Assembly (NCBI RefSeq): GCF_963169125.1
Contig: NC_084793.1
Span: forward strand, 229,340,360 to 229,404,359
DNA: 64,000 nt
DNA from: Humulus lupulus
Taxonomy: Eukaryota; Streptophyta; Magnoliopsida; Rosales; Cannabaceae
Direction: 5' to 3'
Below are positions 1 through 10,214 of the stretch, piece by piece (position 1 is the stretch's first letter; each line of letters opens with the position of its first letter). The notes below the pieces were generated by a model that did no database searches, had not been told where the DNA came from, and was given only the letters and a program-made list of their open reading frames with translations. The position numbers were made by a program, and so were the translations under genes.

Positions 1-325
1 ATGCTCTTACCGTAGGGAAAAAAGTGATGCCCCTATCTAAGAAGCTCCCATTAATATTAACCATAAATAGTATTCACACTCTTTCTTTTTTCTTTTCTTT
101 TTGAAATATACACTTTTTCTTTTTTCAATATATCATACTGAGCGTCTGTGGCAGGATAGTTTGTTTACCCTATTAGTACACACACTCCTTATATAGACAT
201 GTAGCGTCATCTTAGCCTTAGTTTTTTCTTTATATCAGTGTTCATTGTAGTTATAATGAATCTCCTAAAATTTTTAGAGAAATTTTGAATAATTTACAAT
301 ATCGAAAACAGAATTCAAAATAATT
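1..325. other. AT-rich flank with no recognisable gene
   Basis: AT-rich sequence with T/C-rich runs near 80-125. No convincing coding frame, LTR edge or RNA gene was seen. It is probably older repeat or intergenic DNA flanking element I. Confidence 0.5.
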
Positions 326-639
326 TGTTACACCCAAATTTCGAGGATGAATAAATGAGTCTCGAAGTGTAGGCTCGTAAAGCGTAAGCTCGAAAATAAA
401 AAGTGTGGATGCCAAAAATCCACCAAGAAAAAATCCCCAGTACATGGTTAAAATACAAGGCTAAAGGTCACTTAGTCAGATTATCAGGCTCAGACCTATA
501 AGTCTTGTGAAACCGGGAGATTGACCCAAGGGAAGCATCACCTTGTGAGCCGTGAAGTATGGCCTTGCTAGGCTAAGAGGCCAAGCTACGCGTCAAAAGA
601 GGGCTGGTGCACAAGGGCCTTGCGGCAAGGGCCATGCGC

Positions 640-808
640 CATGCACCCCTCGGCCGCGCACCAAGGGCCTCGCGGCGACCGCGCACCAAGGGCCTCGCGC
701 CATGCACCCCTCGGCCACGCACCAAGGGCCTCGCGCCATGCACCCCTCGGCCACGCACCAAGGGCCTCACGCCATGCATCCCTCGGCCATGCACCAAGGG
801 CGTCGCGG
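640..808. repeat. 36-bp GC-rich tandem repeat in LTR I
   Basis: Units start at 640, 701, 737 and 773 with the theme CATGCACCCCTCGGCC followed by a CACCAAGGGCCTCGCG-like half. A partial unit at 676-700 lacks the first half. Copies differ at a few positions. All frames across it are open only because the repeat is GC-rich and lacks stop codons, so it is not taken as coding. Confidence 0.85.
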
Positions 809-1070
809 CAAGGGCCTTGCACCTTGCACATCCGAAGCCTTGCACCAACCTACGGCCTCGCATAGCGAGGCCAAGTGCTTCACATCTCGCACACCTGGAG
901 GACTCGCGCGCGCATGGCCTCGTGGCATAACCAGGGGCTCGTGCCAAGGGCTGTGCGTCATGGCCTCGCTCCAAGAGACCCGCGCGCCCACGGGCTTGCG
1001 ACACCACCAGGGCCTCGCGCAAAGGGCCGTGGTCATGGCCTCGCAAAAAGAGGCCTCGCCCAGGCACCGT

Positions 1071-1184
1071 CTCGCGCGGGTGCTCCTACGGGCTCGCGCC
1101 TCATGCTCCTACGACCTCGCGCCTCATGCTCCTACAGCCTCGTGCCTCATGCAGCCACGGTCTCGCGCCTCACGTAGCCACGAC
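1071..1184. repeat. 22-23-bp tandem repeat in LTR I
   Basis: Five units beginning at 1071, 1093, 1116, 1139 and 1162 share CTCGCGCCTCATGCTCCTAC or a near variant. This is a second, different minisatellite inside the same LTR, about 260 bp after the 36-bp array. Confidence 0.75.
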
Positions 1185-1635
1185 CCTCGCCTCGCCTAGG
1201 TGCCGTCTCGCGTGCCTAGGGGCCTCGCCTCGCATGACCACCCATCACAAAGATTGCTGGGGGTGTCCCGACGAAGGCATCACGAGACACCTCTCGGCTC
1301 ATTTTCATGGAGCCATCCCGCAAGGTCCATAACTTCCAAGCACCTTAGAATAATGTATAAGGGTACATTGGAGGTGCCTCGTAGCGATTCGCACCAAGTT
1401 AGACGGAGTACGGACGCTGAGCCCCTGTCAGCCAAGTAGTGGCCGTACAAGTGAAGTACTTGCTACGGTCCACACCAGACAACCTCTGACACTCGTACTC
1501 AGTAGGTAGTGGAGACATCCCCACAGATTCTGACCATGTACTGGAGCCGACACCACTACCCCTGAAACCACTCTCCTGCTAATGTATTCATGTACCATCT
1601 GGTCTCCTGGACCACCATGTATCAGGGGCCATTAG

Positions 1636-2525
1636 TGTTTACCGAGTTTTTCGGAAACGAATACAAACAAAATAATAAAAAGATAAGAACTGTAGAAGTG
1701 AAGAAATATAAATAGACAAATAGGTTTTTTACGTGGTTCAGGCGTTAACGAGCTCTAGTCCACGAGTCGATGTTATTATACTTGTAGAGAATTACAGTAA
1801 AATGGCTGGTGTACAAGAACCTCACAAACTCACAGTGTTTCTCTCGAGTTCTCTAGAAGAAGACGAAGCTAGAGAGATTTTGGCAGAGTTCTTGCTATGT
1901 AATGTGTTCTTCTCCCCCTCCTATTGCAAAATGAGGAGGTCTTTATAGCTAGAGTTTTAGATTAGGGTTTTACTCTGCCCCCATGAGTCTTAATTACACC
2001 AGCCATAAATAGGGGATACAATTACCATAGTCGCCTGGCTACCAGGCTCTATGTGGGTATATTTACATGAAAGTATGGGGAATGCACAAAGGCAGCCGTC
2101 TTTTCCAGGCTGTCAGCGGAACAGTAGGTGAAATGGTACTTTTAGGCGTGCTGGGATGTGTGCGGCCTCGACCTGTCGGGCATGTCAGGCGGGATCCTGT
2201 GTCAGGTGGATATCATTCCAACTATGCCTCCTCCATGACTCGACTGCTTGGTCTTCTTCCGTGAGAGGCACGGAACTGTATCCGCGAAGGTAACCTGAAG
2301 AGCTTCTCCTGGAAGGACCTTCCCCAAAGGATATCCCTTCGGGAGTCCGGGAGAATTGACGAGCTTCCGCGTCGCGGTTGCTTGAAAGAGTATGCTAGAC
2401 ACTAAATGGGAGAGGCGAAGCCTTTCTGTCCATCCGCGAGCTCTGGTCACCTTTCGTGAAAGACTTTGATAATTCTGCTTCCCCGAGGCTATCCATCTAA
2501 ACGCTATCCGAAAATCTGGATAACA
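1636..2525 (-). repeat. 3' LTR of element II
   Basis: 890 bp, starting TGTTTACCGAG and ending CTGGATAACA on the plus strand, nearly identical to 15398-16286. Short open frames in it are repeated in the other LTR only because the two copies are young duplicates. Confidence 0.93.
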
Positions 2526-2537
2526 TTTACCCCCCAA
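2526..2537 (-). promoter_or_regulatory. Polypurine tract of element II
   Basis: Read on the minus strand, CTTGGGGGGTAAA directly abuts the 3' LTR start. It primes plus-strand DNA synthesis in LTR elements. Element VIII has the near-identical CTTGGGGGGCAAA in the same place (49571-49584). Confidence 0.8.
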
Positions 2538-3000
2538 GGTCACGGGGCTTGAGAGGTCCGGGAGCTTGTACAGTCCTCCGGGTGTTCTGGTCTCTAGATT
2601 AGGCGAGGGGTCACCTCCTGTGTTCCTGGAAGAGTTCCTTTTTCCCGCCTGAGTGTCAGTACAACAAAAAAAAAAGAAGAAGGAAATTTCTTCTGTTTGA
2701 ACTCAAGTACTCAAGTGTGGCAAGGTCCACGCGTCATGCAGGGAATGGCTCTGTGACCAAGACGTGTGCGTGAGGCGACTGGCTGAGTGTGCGTGCGTCA
2801 AGTGTCTGAGTAGTGATTTGACGGTATTTAATGGTGCACTGGGCCCGAGATGGTATAATGATGGGAAATAAATACTTTATTCCCATCCGAGGAGTCTTAA
2901 ATGGGACCGTCACTTCATCCCCAACCGTTGGATTTGATGCATGCGGTATGGGAAGATCGGGACCGTTCATTTGTGGAATTCGAAACGATTTCGCTCCTGC
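2538..3000 (+). promoter_or_regulatory. Upstream region of the antisense gene in element II
   Basis: A non-coding stretch between the 3' LTR and the TATA box of the antisense gene. It contains an A-rich run (2664-2690) and a hairpin at 2860-2887 (GATGGGAAATAAA pairing with TTTATTCCCATC). Its position makes it the likely promoter-proximal region of the plus-strand gene. I recognise no specific factor site with confidence. Confidence 0.4.
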
Positions 3001-3008
3001 TATAAAAA
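3001..3008 (+). promoter_or_regulatory. TATA box for the antisense gene of element II
   Basis: TATAAAAA preceded by a CT-rich context, followed about 30 bp later by a pyrimidine-rich leader (3025-3130) typical of plant 5' untranslated sequence. It is on the plus strand, opposite to gag-pol. Confidence 0.6.
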
Positions 3009-3029
3009 CGAGGGAACAGACCTTTCTTC

Positions 3030-3290
3030 CTCTTTACGCTTTCAAATTCTCGAGTCTTTCAGATTCTCAGATTCCCAAATCTTCGAACTCTCAAGCTTCC
3101 GAGCTTCCTTTCTTTCGAATTCGCCACTTCTTTTGGTAAGGAATCCAGAAACTTTTCTTTCGATTTGGCAGTAGGTTTGATCGCCGAAGTTCTAAGTTTG
3201 AACCGTTGCTTGTCTTTGCAGCCTTTACTTAACGTGTTCGTGCGGTGCAGTGACCCGATTACCCCCTCAATCTTCAACTACTCGAATACC
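3030..3290 (+). other. Spliced 5' leader of the antisense gene (element II)
   Basis: Predicted leader exon 1 runs from about 3030 to 3135 and ends at a donor TTTTG|GTAAGG. A pyrimidine-rich acceptor ending TTTGCAG at 3221 opens leader exon 2 (3222-3291), which ends CGAATACCA before the consensus donor GTAAGT at 3292. The next acceptor is TTTTGCTCAG at 3759. The first donor has a close counterpart in element VIII on the minus strand: CACTTTTCTTG|GTAAGT there against CACTTCTTTTG|GTAAGG here. This supports a real spliced leader. Confidence 0.55.
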
Positions 3291-6200
3291 AGTAAGTATT
3301 TTTACTTTGCTTTTTCCTTCTAAACCTCAGATTGTTGGTAGTTGTTAGGGTTGAGTTTTCTGCCGGTGTCATCCTTATGCATGCGTGAATAGGGCTTTGA
3401 TAGGCATGCGACTGATGTGAGTCAATAAGTCATTTCTTTGCATGCTTCGACGATTTGCTTTTGGAAAGTTGTTTCTCGTCTGCTTGTGCTGTTCTGGTTT
3501 GTTATTTTAGGGCATAAGCGTGAACGCCTTTAGGGTGTCTTCCCCTGGGAAGACACTTCTATCGGCGGGCTTAGGCTCGAAGTTTGAATCTGGTTCCTTG
3601 CTGTCCTCCAGGTGGCATGGTGCCAGCCCCTCGGCAAGCTCGGTGGGAGCCTCTCCAAGCAGTTTTCGGGGAGGGTCTCCCCGACGCCTTTAATACCATT
3701 AGGGTATGGCAAGGGTGCTGACTGCTTGGAGTGCTTTCTTCTTTGTTTCTTTTGCTCAGTGACGAACACCTCAAAGGAACAAGTCATCGCTGCGGTAGAG
3801 GCTGAATCTGCCCAGGAGCAAGGTTCCCCTGTTGCCGGCGCGAAGGGGAAAGCAAAAACTAAGGTGGCCTCGGCTAGCCCACCGACTATCAACAGCTCCA
3901 TCTGGGAGATGGACCAGAAGGCGAACCTGCTCAGGAACTACGGCATGCTGGAGCTGTATTCCTCAGAGGCAGGCCTGAAGAACATCCCAGGCCTGATGTG
4001 GCACCGCCTGTCGGTGCTGGGTGAGTCTGCCAGTCAGAGTCACGAGGGTTTTGGTGCTTGGAGCTGGGCACACATAGTGTGTGGGGCACACTTGCCCCTA
4101 AGAAGTTATTTTGCCAACTTCTGCGTGAAGGCGGGGATTGCCCCCTTCCAGTTGATTCCCCCCAGCTACAAGCTTCTAGCGGGGTGGTACATCTTTTGCA
4201 AATCCAGGAACCTGGAGGCCCCTACCCCGGAGGAGGTGCTATACTTCTATGGGCTGAAGTCTCAGCCCATGAGAGGTCATGCAGACAAGGTGGGGTTTTA
4301 TAGGCTGGAGAGGTATCTGGACGTGATGTGCCCCACATGTCATACCGCGAGGGTTCCAGATCTCCGGGAGTACTGGTTCCTGACGACTGGCTTCCCATTG
4401 AAGAGGGTGCCAGCTCTATCTTTGGACTTCAAAGTCCCTGGTAAGTGCTCCTTCCTCTCTTTTTTAACTTTGTTTCTTTAAGTTTGGTTTGCCTTCCGGG
4501 AGGATCTCTAACACTCGTGTTTGGATTTTGCAGAAGCCGTCCCGCGGACACCTCGCTGTGCGGAGATGATAAGGAGGTCAAACTTCTACGAGGGGCTCTC
4601 GGAGGAAGAGCTGAAGGTGGAAGGACTTGTGACCACCGAATCTTTGAGGGAGTATGGGCTACTCGCCTCTTTCCAAAATATTGAGCCAGTGAGTGGCAGG
4701 GGGCAAAGTCAGGTGTCAGCTGATGTCCGGGAGCAGATTGCCCTGAAGCTGTCCAAGGTGATCTGCCAGGCGGCCCAGGACGAGAATAATTTATTTCCCA
4801 GTTGGGCGGAGAGGTTCCCCGACCCCCAGCCGGAGAAAGAAGAGATCGAGGCTCGCCACGCTGCAACTTACCCCAATGAAGGGACTCCGGGAGCTGGTAC
4901 CTCCGGGAGAGGTAAGACTAGTTTTCGATTGATCCACACCCCCAGCCTGTCTGAGGTTTCCCGGACTTCTCAGGTGGGGTTCGATCCCCGCTTCCTTAGG
5001 CTAGATCCGCGTAGGATACCCTTTGACAGATATTGCGATAGGGTAGATGAGCTCCTCGGGTGTTTGAGTGACGGTAGTCTGCCAGAAGGTGTCACCATGA
5101 TTGACCCTTCTTCCCTCAGCATGTCATTCCCGGACTTCAAGGAGTACGGGAGCTTCCTGGAGCAGGAAGCGGTGTTTTGTTTTGCTCGGGGAAGGCCATC
5201 CACGTTTCTCGTGCATGGTCGTCCCTTTCAAACTTTTCCCTTTTTTTTGTTTCTTGTTCCCTGTTGGGGGACTTGTTTGTGCTTTTATGTTGTTGCTTGT
5301 TTTGTTTTTTGCTTATCTTTTTTCACATTGCTTGCTGGTTGGTTAACCTTGCTTCGTACATTTCTTGCAGAACATCCTGAAGCAAAGATGTTGGGGAGAG
5401 CTACCTCACTTATCAAGAAGGCCGCCACCAGCCAAGACCCGTCCAAGGGGAAAAGACGAAAGGCCGGAGCTGGTAGGGGAGGTAAAGCTGCCACACCCAA
5501 GAAGACAAGTGGCGAGGCGCAAGGGTCTCCGGTGGTGGAGAGGTCAATCGTGCCCATGGTGGAGAAGCCTCCTGTCAAGGGGCCTTCCGAGAACATGGTG
5601 GTCTCGAGTAGTAGCAGCGATGGGGAAGGTCTTGTGTTCCCCGCGAAGAGGACCGGGGTGAGCAAGCGCTCCGGAGGAGAGGCTGAGGGCGACAAGAAGA
5701 AACGCCTTAGACACTCTTCTCCCGGAGGTGATGGAGACCTCCGGGCTGCGTGCAGTCCCCACCAGACTACCCCCACCCAGCAGCAAACACAACTCCAACA
5801 ACAAAAGCAACAGCAACAACAACAACAACCACAAAGACAATCAACACCGCCACAGCAGCAGCAAAAGCAACAGCAACATCAGCAGCAACAACAAACCGGG
5901 GCAGTAGTGTCTTCGCTACCGTCCCTAATACCCCGTCTACTTCCTCCTCCAGTCCAAAGGGAGTCCACCCTTTCGGGGTCTCCTTCTTCTTCTTCTCTTC
6001 CACTTTCTCAACAAACAAGCCTTCCTCAGCCTGGCCTGAAGTTCCACTTCCCTCAGAAACCAACCCGTTTCCCTGCTGCCCTCCTGGAGGGTGTAAGACG
6101 GGCTGATAATTTTTTGAAGAGGTGGTTGGAGGCCGAGAAGGCTGTTACTCAGGGAAGGGCAGACAACCTGTCTGCCGTGAAGAGAGCTGAGCTGGCCGAG

Positions 6201-7539
6201 GAGGTGAGATCCCTTCACCCGGCTAGAGCGGTTTTGGATGGCCCAGCCTTGGAGAAGAGGCTGGTGCCTAGGCTCGGACGTGCATTGGCGCCGTTCGGAG
6301 CGGAGATGATGGAGGACATGGCCCTGAGCTTGTGCGAGCTCAATTATGAGAAATGGGCCATCAGTAGCAGTAAGGACCCGCTGTTGCTGACACATGCCGT
6401 AAAGCAGCAACTTTCTGGGGTAAGCTGTCAGTTGTTGTGTTCTGGGATCAATTGTCTTAGTACATTTGGTTCTGCTTAACTCATTCTGTTGTCTTTCCTC
6501 GCAGGCCTCTCTCATCGCGGAACGCTCGTTCCGGGAGGTGGGTGCAGTTCTGGTTCAGCTGGAGGAGAGCCAGGTGGCTCGCCAGGCCTTGGAGGCGGAG
6601 AAGCAGAAACTGACCCAACAGGTCGAGAGCATAAAGGGGGAGGCTGTGGAGAAGATTAACCAGGCCCAGCGCACGGCTGAAGAAGAGGCGGACAAGAAAT
6701 ATCTTGCCAAATATCAAGAGTACCGGGCCAGCGCGGAGAATGAGTTCAAGCAGCGGTCGGATGACTTGAAGGCCAAGAACTCCAAGCTCCAGGAAGAGCT
6801 ATCCCAGGCCAGGGGGGAGAAGGACACCCTGGATGCCCGCTTGCAATCGAAAAACAATCTCCTCCTTAAGCAGAACGAGGAATACGCCATTCTTCAGAAT
6901 AAGCTGTACGAGGAGGAGCAAGATCACAAGAGGAGCAAGGATCTCGCGTCTATGCAGGAGTTGGGGCTCGCTGAGAAGGATAAACAGATTGGAGCCTTGC
7001 AATTCACTATCAGGGGGCATGTGACCGAGAAGCAATCCTTGCTGGATCAAAATAAGGTGCAGCGCAAGGAGATTGATTCCCTTAAGGGAGAGCGGGATGC
7101 ATCCAAGGCCGAGCTGGAAAAACTGAGGGCTCAATTGGCTGTCGCGGAGGCAAAGCTGGCGACCTCTGAGGCGGAGCGCTTGAAGGAGAAGGAAGTTGCC
7201 GAGGTGGTGCTGAATAGAACGATTAATCTATCCCACGTGGTCCTCATGCACCAACTTTGGAAAATAAACCCGGAGGTAGTAGGCTACCTGGGAGAGAACG
7301 CCGCCGCCATGAGGGAAAAGATACAGGCGTGGGATCAAAGCCCAGAGGTGTACGTCCAGACTTATAACATCGATGAGCCTGCTGGAGTCCCTGAGGCAGA
7401 AGATCCCGAAGAGGCGGGGACCTCTGAACTTGCCATTGATGACGTTCCATCTTCCAATGAGCTGACTCCGCCAGCCCCAGTTGAAACCGCTGTCTCCGAG
7501 ACCCCGGTCGTGGAAGCCGCTGCCACCCCCAGTGCTTGA
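3291..7539 (+). CDS. Antisense spliced gene of element II: gypsy-type Transposase_28-like/coiled-coil protein
   Basis: Modelled exons are 3291 (one base, A), 3760-4440, 4534-5217, 5371-6419 and 6505-7539, giving 1150 codons with stop. Splicing joins A and TG to make the ATG in an ACCATGA context. Introns at 4441-4533 (GTAAGT...TTTTGCAG) and 5218-5370 are phase 1; 6420-6504 is phase 0. The N-terminal part (residues about 50-230) resembles the plant family called putative gypsy-type transposon (Transposase_28-like), with short motifs LPLRSYF, GIAPFQL and PTPEEVLYFYGLKSQP. Residues about 590-631 are glutamine-rich. Residues 806-1050 form a long charged coiled coil, and the tail is acidic. The protein has no recognised catalytic motif and its function is unknown. 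It lies opposite to gag-pol, between pol and the 3' LTR, as reported for other Tat elements (Grande gene23 is an example known to me). The single-base first coding piece and the GTCGTC donor at 5218 are the weakest parts of the model. Confidence 0.72.
5776..5897 (+). repeat. CAG/CAA repeat coding for polyglutamine
   Basis: A run of CAG, CAA and AAG triplets within exon 3 of the antisense gene, in frame and giving a glutamine-rich linker between the N-terminal domain and the coiled coil. It is a length-variable microsatellite by nature. Confidence 0.85.
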
Positions 7540-8080
7540 AGGGGTCTTATTCTTTGTGTAATAATAATTTTTTTTTCTTTATTTTCCTTTGGGGCGAAGC
7601 TCCCTGTACTCTTTTTTTTTTAATTGCGGGAACATTACAGATGTCCGGTCCGCAGGGCCTTCATTGTCATAACTGTAGACTTCTTCTTTCCTTTCCTGCT
7701 GAGTTCCTTGTTTAATTTTGTGCTTAGGGTAGAGACTTTTATACGATAGAAACTGCTGTAGGGGCGCATGAGGTTTAGGTTCCAACGGCCAGAACCTATG
7801 CATTTCTAACTTGAAGCTCCAACGGCTTATGTCTTTTCCCACGTAGTTTCTAGGATACGGAGGGTTCTTGGTTCCAACGGCCAGACTCCCTCTTTCATCG
7901 TACTCAGCTTTCCTAAGGTAAATAGCCAATCCCGGGACTTGTAGTTATACCGTTCGCTGGGATGGCTAAGGTGACCCGTTGCATCTTCCCATCGTGATCT
8001 TTACAAAGCTTGCGAGGCCAACACTTAATACGATTCCGCGGGATGGTGCCAGAACGGGAGTTCTTTTGGTGGGCGTTGCT
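7540..8080. other. Downstream region of the antisense gene, element II
   Basis: Follows the stop codon TGA at 7537-7539. T-rich runs at 7565-7622 and a TTCCAACGGCCAGA motif at about 7780 and 7871 (with a similar TCCAACGGC near 7820) are visible. This probably holds the 3' untranslated region of the antisense transcript. No gene is seen. Confidence 0.5.
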
Positions 8081-8089
8081 AGACTTAGG

Positions 8090-8530
8090 GCTAGATCTTT
8101 GCGAAGCAAAACTAACTGTCGTTGTGGACCTCACGGTGGCCGACTTCAGGGACTTGGCATGAAGCCTTGCGGGGCAAAGTTCGTTGCGGTCGAGGAAATC
8201 GTCACGCCTACCATGTGCGATCCTGGAGCAGGGGCTTTGCGAAGCAAGGCCTGCTGTAATTGGGGGATTGATTATATTTTCTCCCAGAGCTGAAGCTTGC
8301 GAAGCGAAGTTTGCAGTGGTCGAGGAGCTCGCCATGCATTTTTTTTGTGAGGCCCGGAGCTGAAGCCTGCGAAGCAAAGCTTACAGCGGTCGCGGATCTT
8401 GCCATCTTTCGCCTTGCGGGACCCGGAGCTGGAGCTTGCGAAGCAAAGCTCTCAGCGGTCGCGGATCTTGCCATGCATTACTTTATGAGACCCGGAGCTG
8501 AAGCTTGCGAAGCAAAGCTTTCAGCGGACG
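8090..8530. repeat. About 69-bp tandem array derived from gag
   Basis: The core GCGAAGCAAA (or a near variant) recurs at 8101, 8169, 8239, 8299, 8369, 8438 and 8507, a period of about 69 bp. The 20-base core at 8431-8450 is identical to a stretch inside gag of the same element (13761-13780). On the minus strand the repeat would encode a SFASQASAPG-like peptide, as the gag linker does. It is a minisatellite in the non-coding gap between pol and the antisense gene. Confidence 0.85.
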
Positions 8531-8848
8531 CGTAGTATTCTGCGAATGACTTGTCAGGAAGTTGGGGGTGTTTCGGCGTGGCTCTCTGAATGTGCCCCAA
8601 CTTCCAGTCCTGTTCATCGCTGGGCTACACAGGAGATAATTTTCATGATGCATAATGGCAGATATTTTCATGGCAATTTTCACATAACTACATAATGCAC
8701 ACATGACACGTAATGCAAATATGTTCATGGCAACAAATCAACCTAAGCTTAATCAATTTTAAAAATTTCAAACACAATGCTAGCACATAAGTGGTGTTCT
8801 CTTTATGTTTTGTTCAAGGGGCGTATGGCTATGCCTTAGCCATGTATA

Positions 8849-8900
8849 CCCCCCCAAGTGAGCGTGGGGTCCGGACGTCTCCGGACCGCGTGGTCACTTG
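8849..8900 (-). promoter_or_regulatory. Hairpin followed by an internal polypurine tract, element II
   Basis: On the minus strand a CAAGTGA...TCACTTG outer stem (8894-8900 with 8855-8861) encloses a perfect inner stem GGTCCGG/CCGGACC (8881-8887 with 8868-8874). It is directly followed by CTTGGGGGGGTATA. The sequence matches element VIII at 45699-45748 and resembles the true polypurine tract at 2526. It may prime plus-strand synthesis internally or be the relic of an older 3' end. The function is inferred. Confidence 0.6.
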
Positions 8901-9071
8901 TTAAAACGCAGCTTGGAACAAAGGGATAAAAATGCAGTAAAAGCGGAGTGAAACTCTCTGTGTTTTATTAAATTAGCCTGTTAGGCATGTGTTTTACAGC
9001 TGGGAGGGCTATCTCCATATTTTACATTTTTGCTACGTCCACCAAGGACTTTCGACTAGATAGTCCGGGGC
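8901..9071 (-). other. Short spacer after pol, element II
   Basis: Non-coding sequence between the end of integrase and the internal hairpin/purine tract. It probably contains the 3' end of the gag-pol reading region. Nothing else is recognised. Confidence 0.4.
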
Positions 9072-10214
9072 TTACTGATAGTAACGGCGGAGGTGCTCCG
9101 CGTTCCAGGCGCGCGGGACTTTAGATCCGTCGAGTCTCTTTAAGTGATACGTCCCATGGCCCACTTTTTCTTGGACTTCATAGGGGCCTTCCCAGTTGGG
9201 TCCGAGGACTCCCACTCCCGGATCCTGCGTTGCAGGAAATACTCTCCGTAGGACAAAGTCCCCAACTTCGAATGTACGGCTCTTGACTCTTGAGTTGAAG
9301 TGTCGGGCTATCTTGCCTTGGTACATTTTGAGTTGGACCTGTGACTGCTCCAGGAGCTCTTCGATCATGTCCAGGGACTCCTGGAGAAGGGCGTGGTTCC
9401 GGGTAGGGTCGTAGGTGTCCTGCCTGTGAGAGGTGATCATAGTTTCTACTGGGATGACGGCCTCGCAACCGAAGGTCATGGAGTAAGGTGTGTGCCCTGT
9501 CGAAGTTCTCTCTGTTGTGCGATAGGCCCAAAGTACTCGCGGGAGCTCTTCCGGCCAGTGAGCCTTGCATGCTTGGAGTTTTTTCTTCAACGTGGTCTTT
9601 AAAATTTTGTTCACTGCCTCCACTTGCCCATTATCTTGAGGTCTGGCGACTGCGGAAAAGCTTTTGATGATTCCATGCGAAGCACAGAAGTTCGTGAAAT
9701 GTTCATTATCAAATTGCTTCCCGTTGTCGGACACAATTTTACGTGGAAGCCCGAAACGACACACTATATTCTTGATGACAAAGTCCAGTGCTTTCTTAGA
9801 CGTGACCGTGTTCATAGGTTCAGCTTCAGCCCATTTGGTGAAGTAGTCTACCGCGACTATGGCATACTTCACTCCACCCTTTCCAGTTGGAAGGGAACCT
9901 ACTAGGTAAATGCCCCAAACGGCGAACGGCCAGGGGCTGGTCATTAAGGTAATTTCTGTAGGCGGCGCTCGCGGAACTTTGGCGTACCTCTGGCACTGCT
10001 CACATTTTCTGACATAATCCACACAATCCTTCTTCATGGTGGGCCAGAAGTATCCTTGACGAAGGATCTTTTTGGAGAGGCTCAGCCCGGAGGTATGGTC
10101 GCCACAGAAGCCTCCGTGAATCTCATGGATGATGGTGCTGATTTCGGTTCTGGCAGTACTCCTAAGGAAGGGTATGGACAACCCCCTGCGGTAAAGCTTT
10201 CCATCCATAACCAC
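9072..10214 (-). CDS. pol: Integrase part of pol, element II
   Basis: This 380-codon frame continues pol after a one-base shift near 10215. It encodes Ty3/gypsy integrase, which joins the cDNA to host DNA in the nucleus. Visible are the zinc-binding region (GDH... to CEQCQRY), the D,D,E core with [18 protein letters not shown] and GQVEAVNK, and a C-terminal [10 protein letters not shown] segment like the GPF/Y module. There is no chromodomain, as expected for Tat. The catalytic glutamate is present, unlike in element VIII. The real start is internal to the polyprotein; the start given is only where this frame opens. Confidence 0.9.
   Translation of the reverse strand: MVMDGKLYRRGLSIPFLRSTARTEISTIIHEIHGGFCGDHTSGLSLSKKILRQGYFWPTMKKDCVDYVRKCEQCQRYAKVPRAPPTEITLMTSPWPFAVWGIYLVGSLPTGKGGVKYAIVAVDYFTKWAEAEPMNTVTSKKALDFVIKNIVCRFGLPRKIVSDNGKQFDNEHFTNFCASHGIIKSFSAVARPQDNGQVEAVNKILKTTLKKKLQACKAHWPEELPRVLWAYRTTERTSTGHTPYSMTFGCEAVIPVETMITSHRQDTYDPTRNHALLQESLDMIEELLEQSQVQLKMYQGKIARHFNSRVKSRTFEVGDFVLRRVFPATQDPGVGVLGPNWEGPYEVQEKVGHGTYHLKRLDGSKVPRAWNAEHLRRYYQ

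Larger units (their letters stand above)
326..1630 (+). mobile_element. Element I: first part of a split Tat-type LTR
   Basis: A TG-starting sequence (TGTTACACCC) opens a long LTR that is cut at 1630 by the insertion of element II and resumes at 16292. Removing element II and one ATTAG copy gives a continuous LTR of about 1.5 kb ending in TCAACA at 16503, directly followed by a primer-binding-like site. The left edge at 326 is chosen only from the TG start and is less certain than the right edge. The middle is unusually GC-rich and repetitive (550-1200). A second LTR copy for this element is not in the window. Confidence 0.55.

Noticed and set aside
552..1199. Long open frames on both strands of the GC-rich region
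   Set aside because: They are by-products of GC-rich tandem repeats in an LTR, overlap in several frames and match no protein family.
1733..1948. A 71-codon frame conserved at 15495-15710
   Set aside because: Both copies are the two LTRs of one young element, so identity reflects recent duplication, not selection.
3612..3759. Upstream extension of the first antisense exon as coding
   Set aside because: A leader intron with consensus donor (3292) and acceptor (3759) and a split ATG explains the start better; the extension lacks an ATG in a good context.
5767..6063. Valine/alanine-rich minus-strand frame opposite the CAG repeat
   Set aside because: It is the antisense shadow of the polyglutamine exon.
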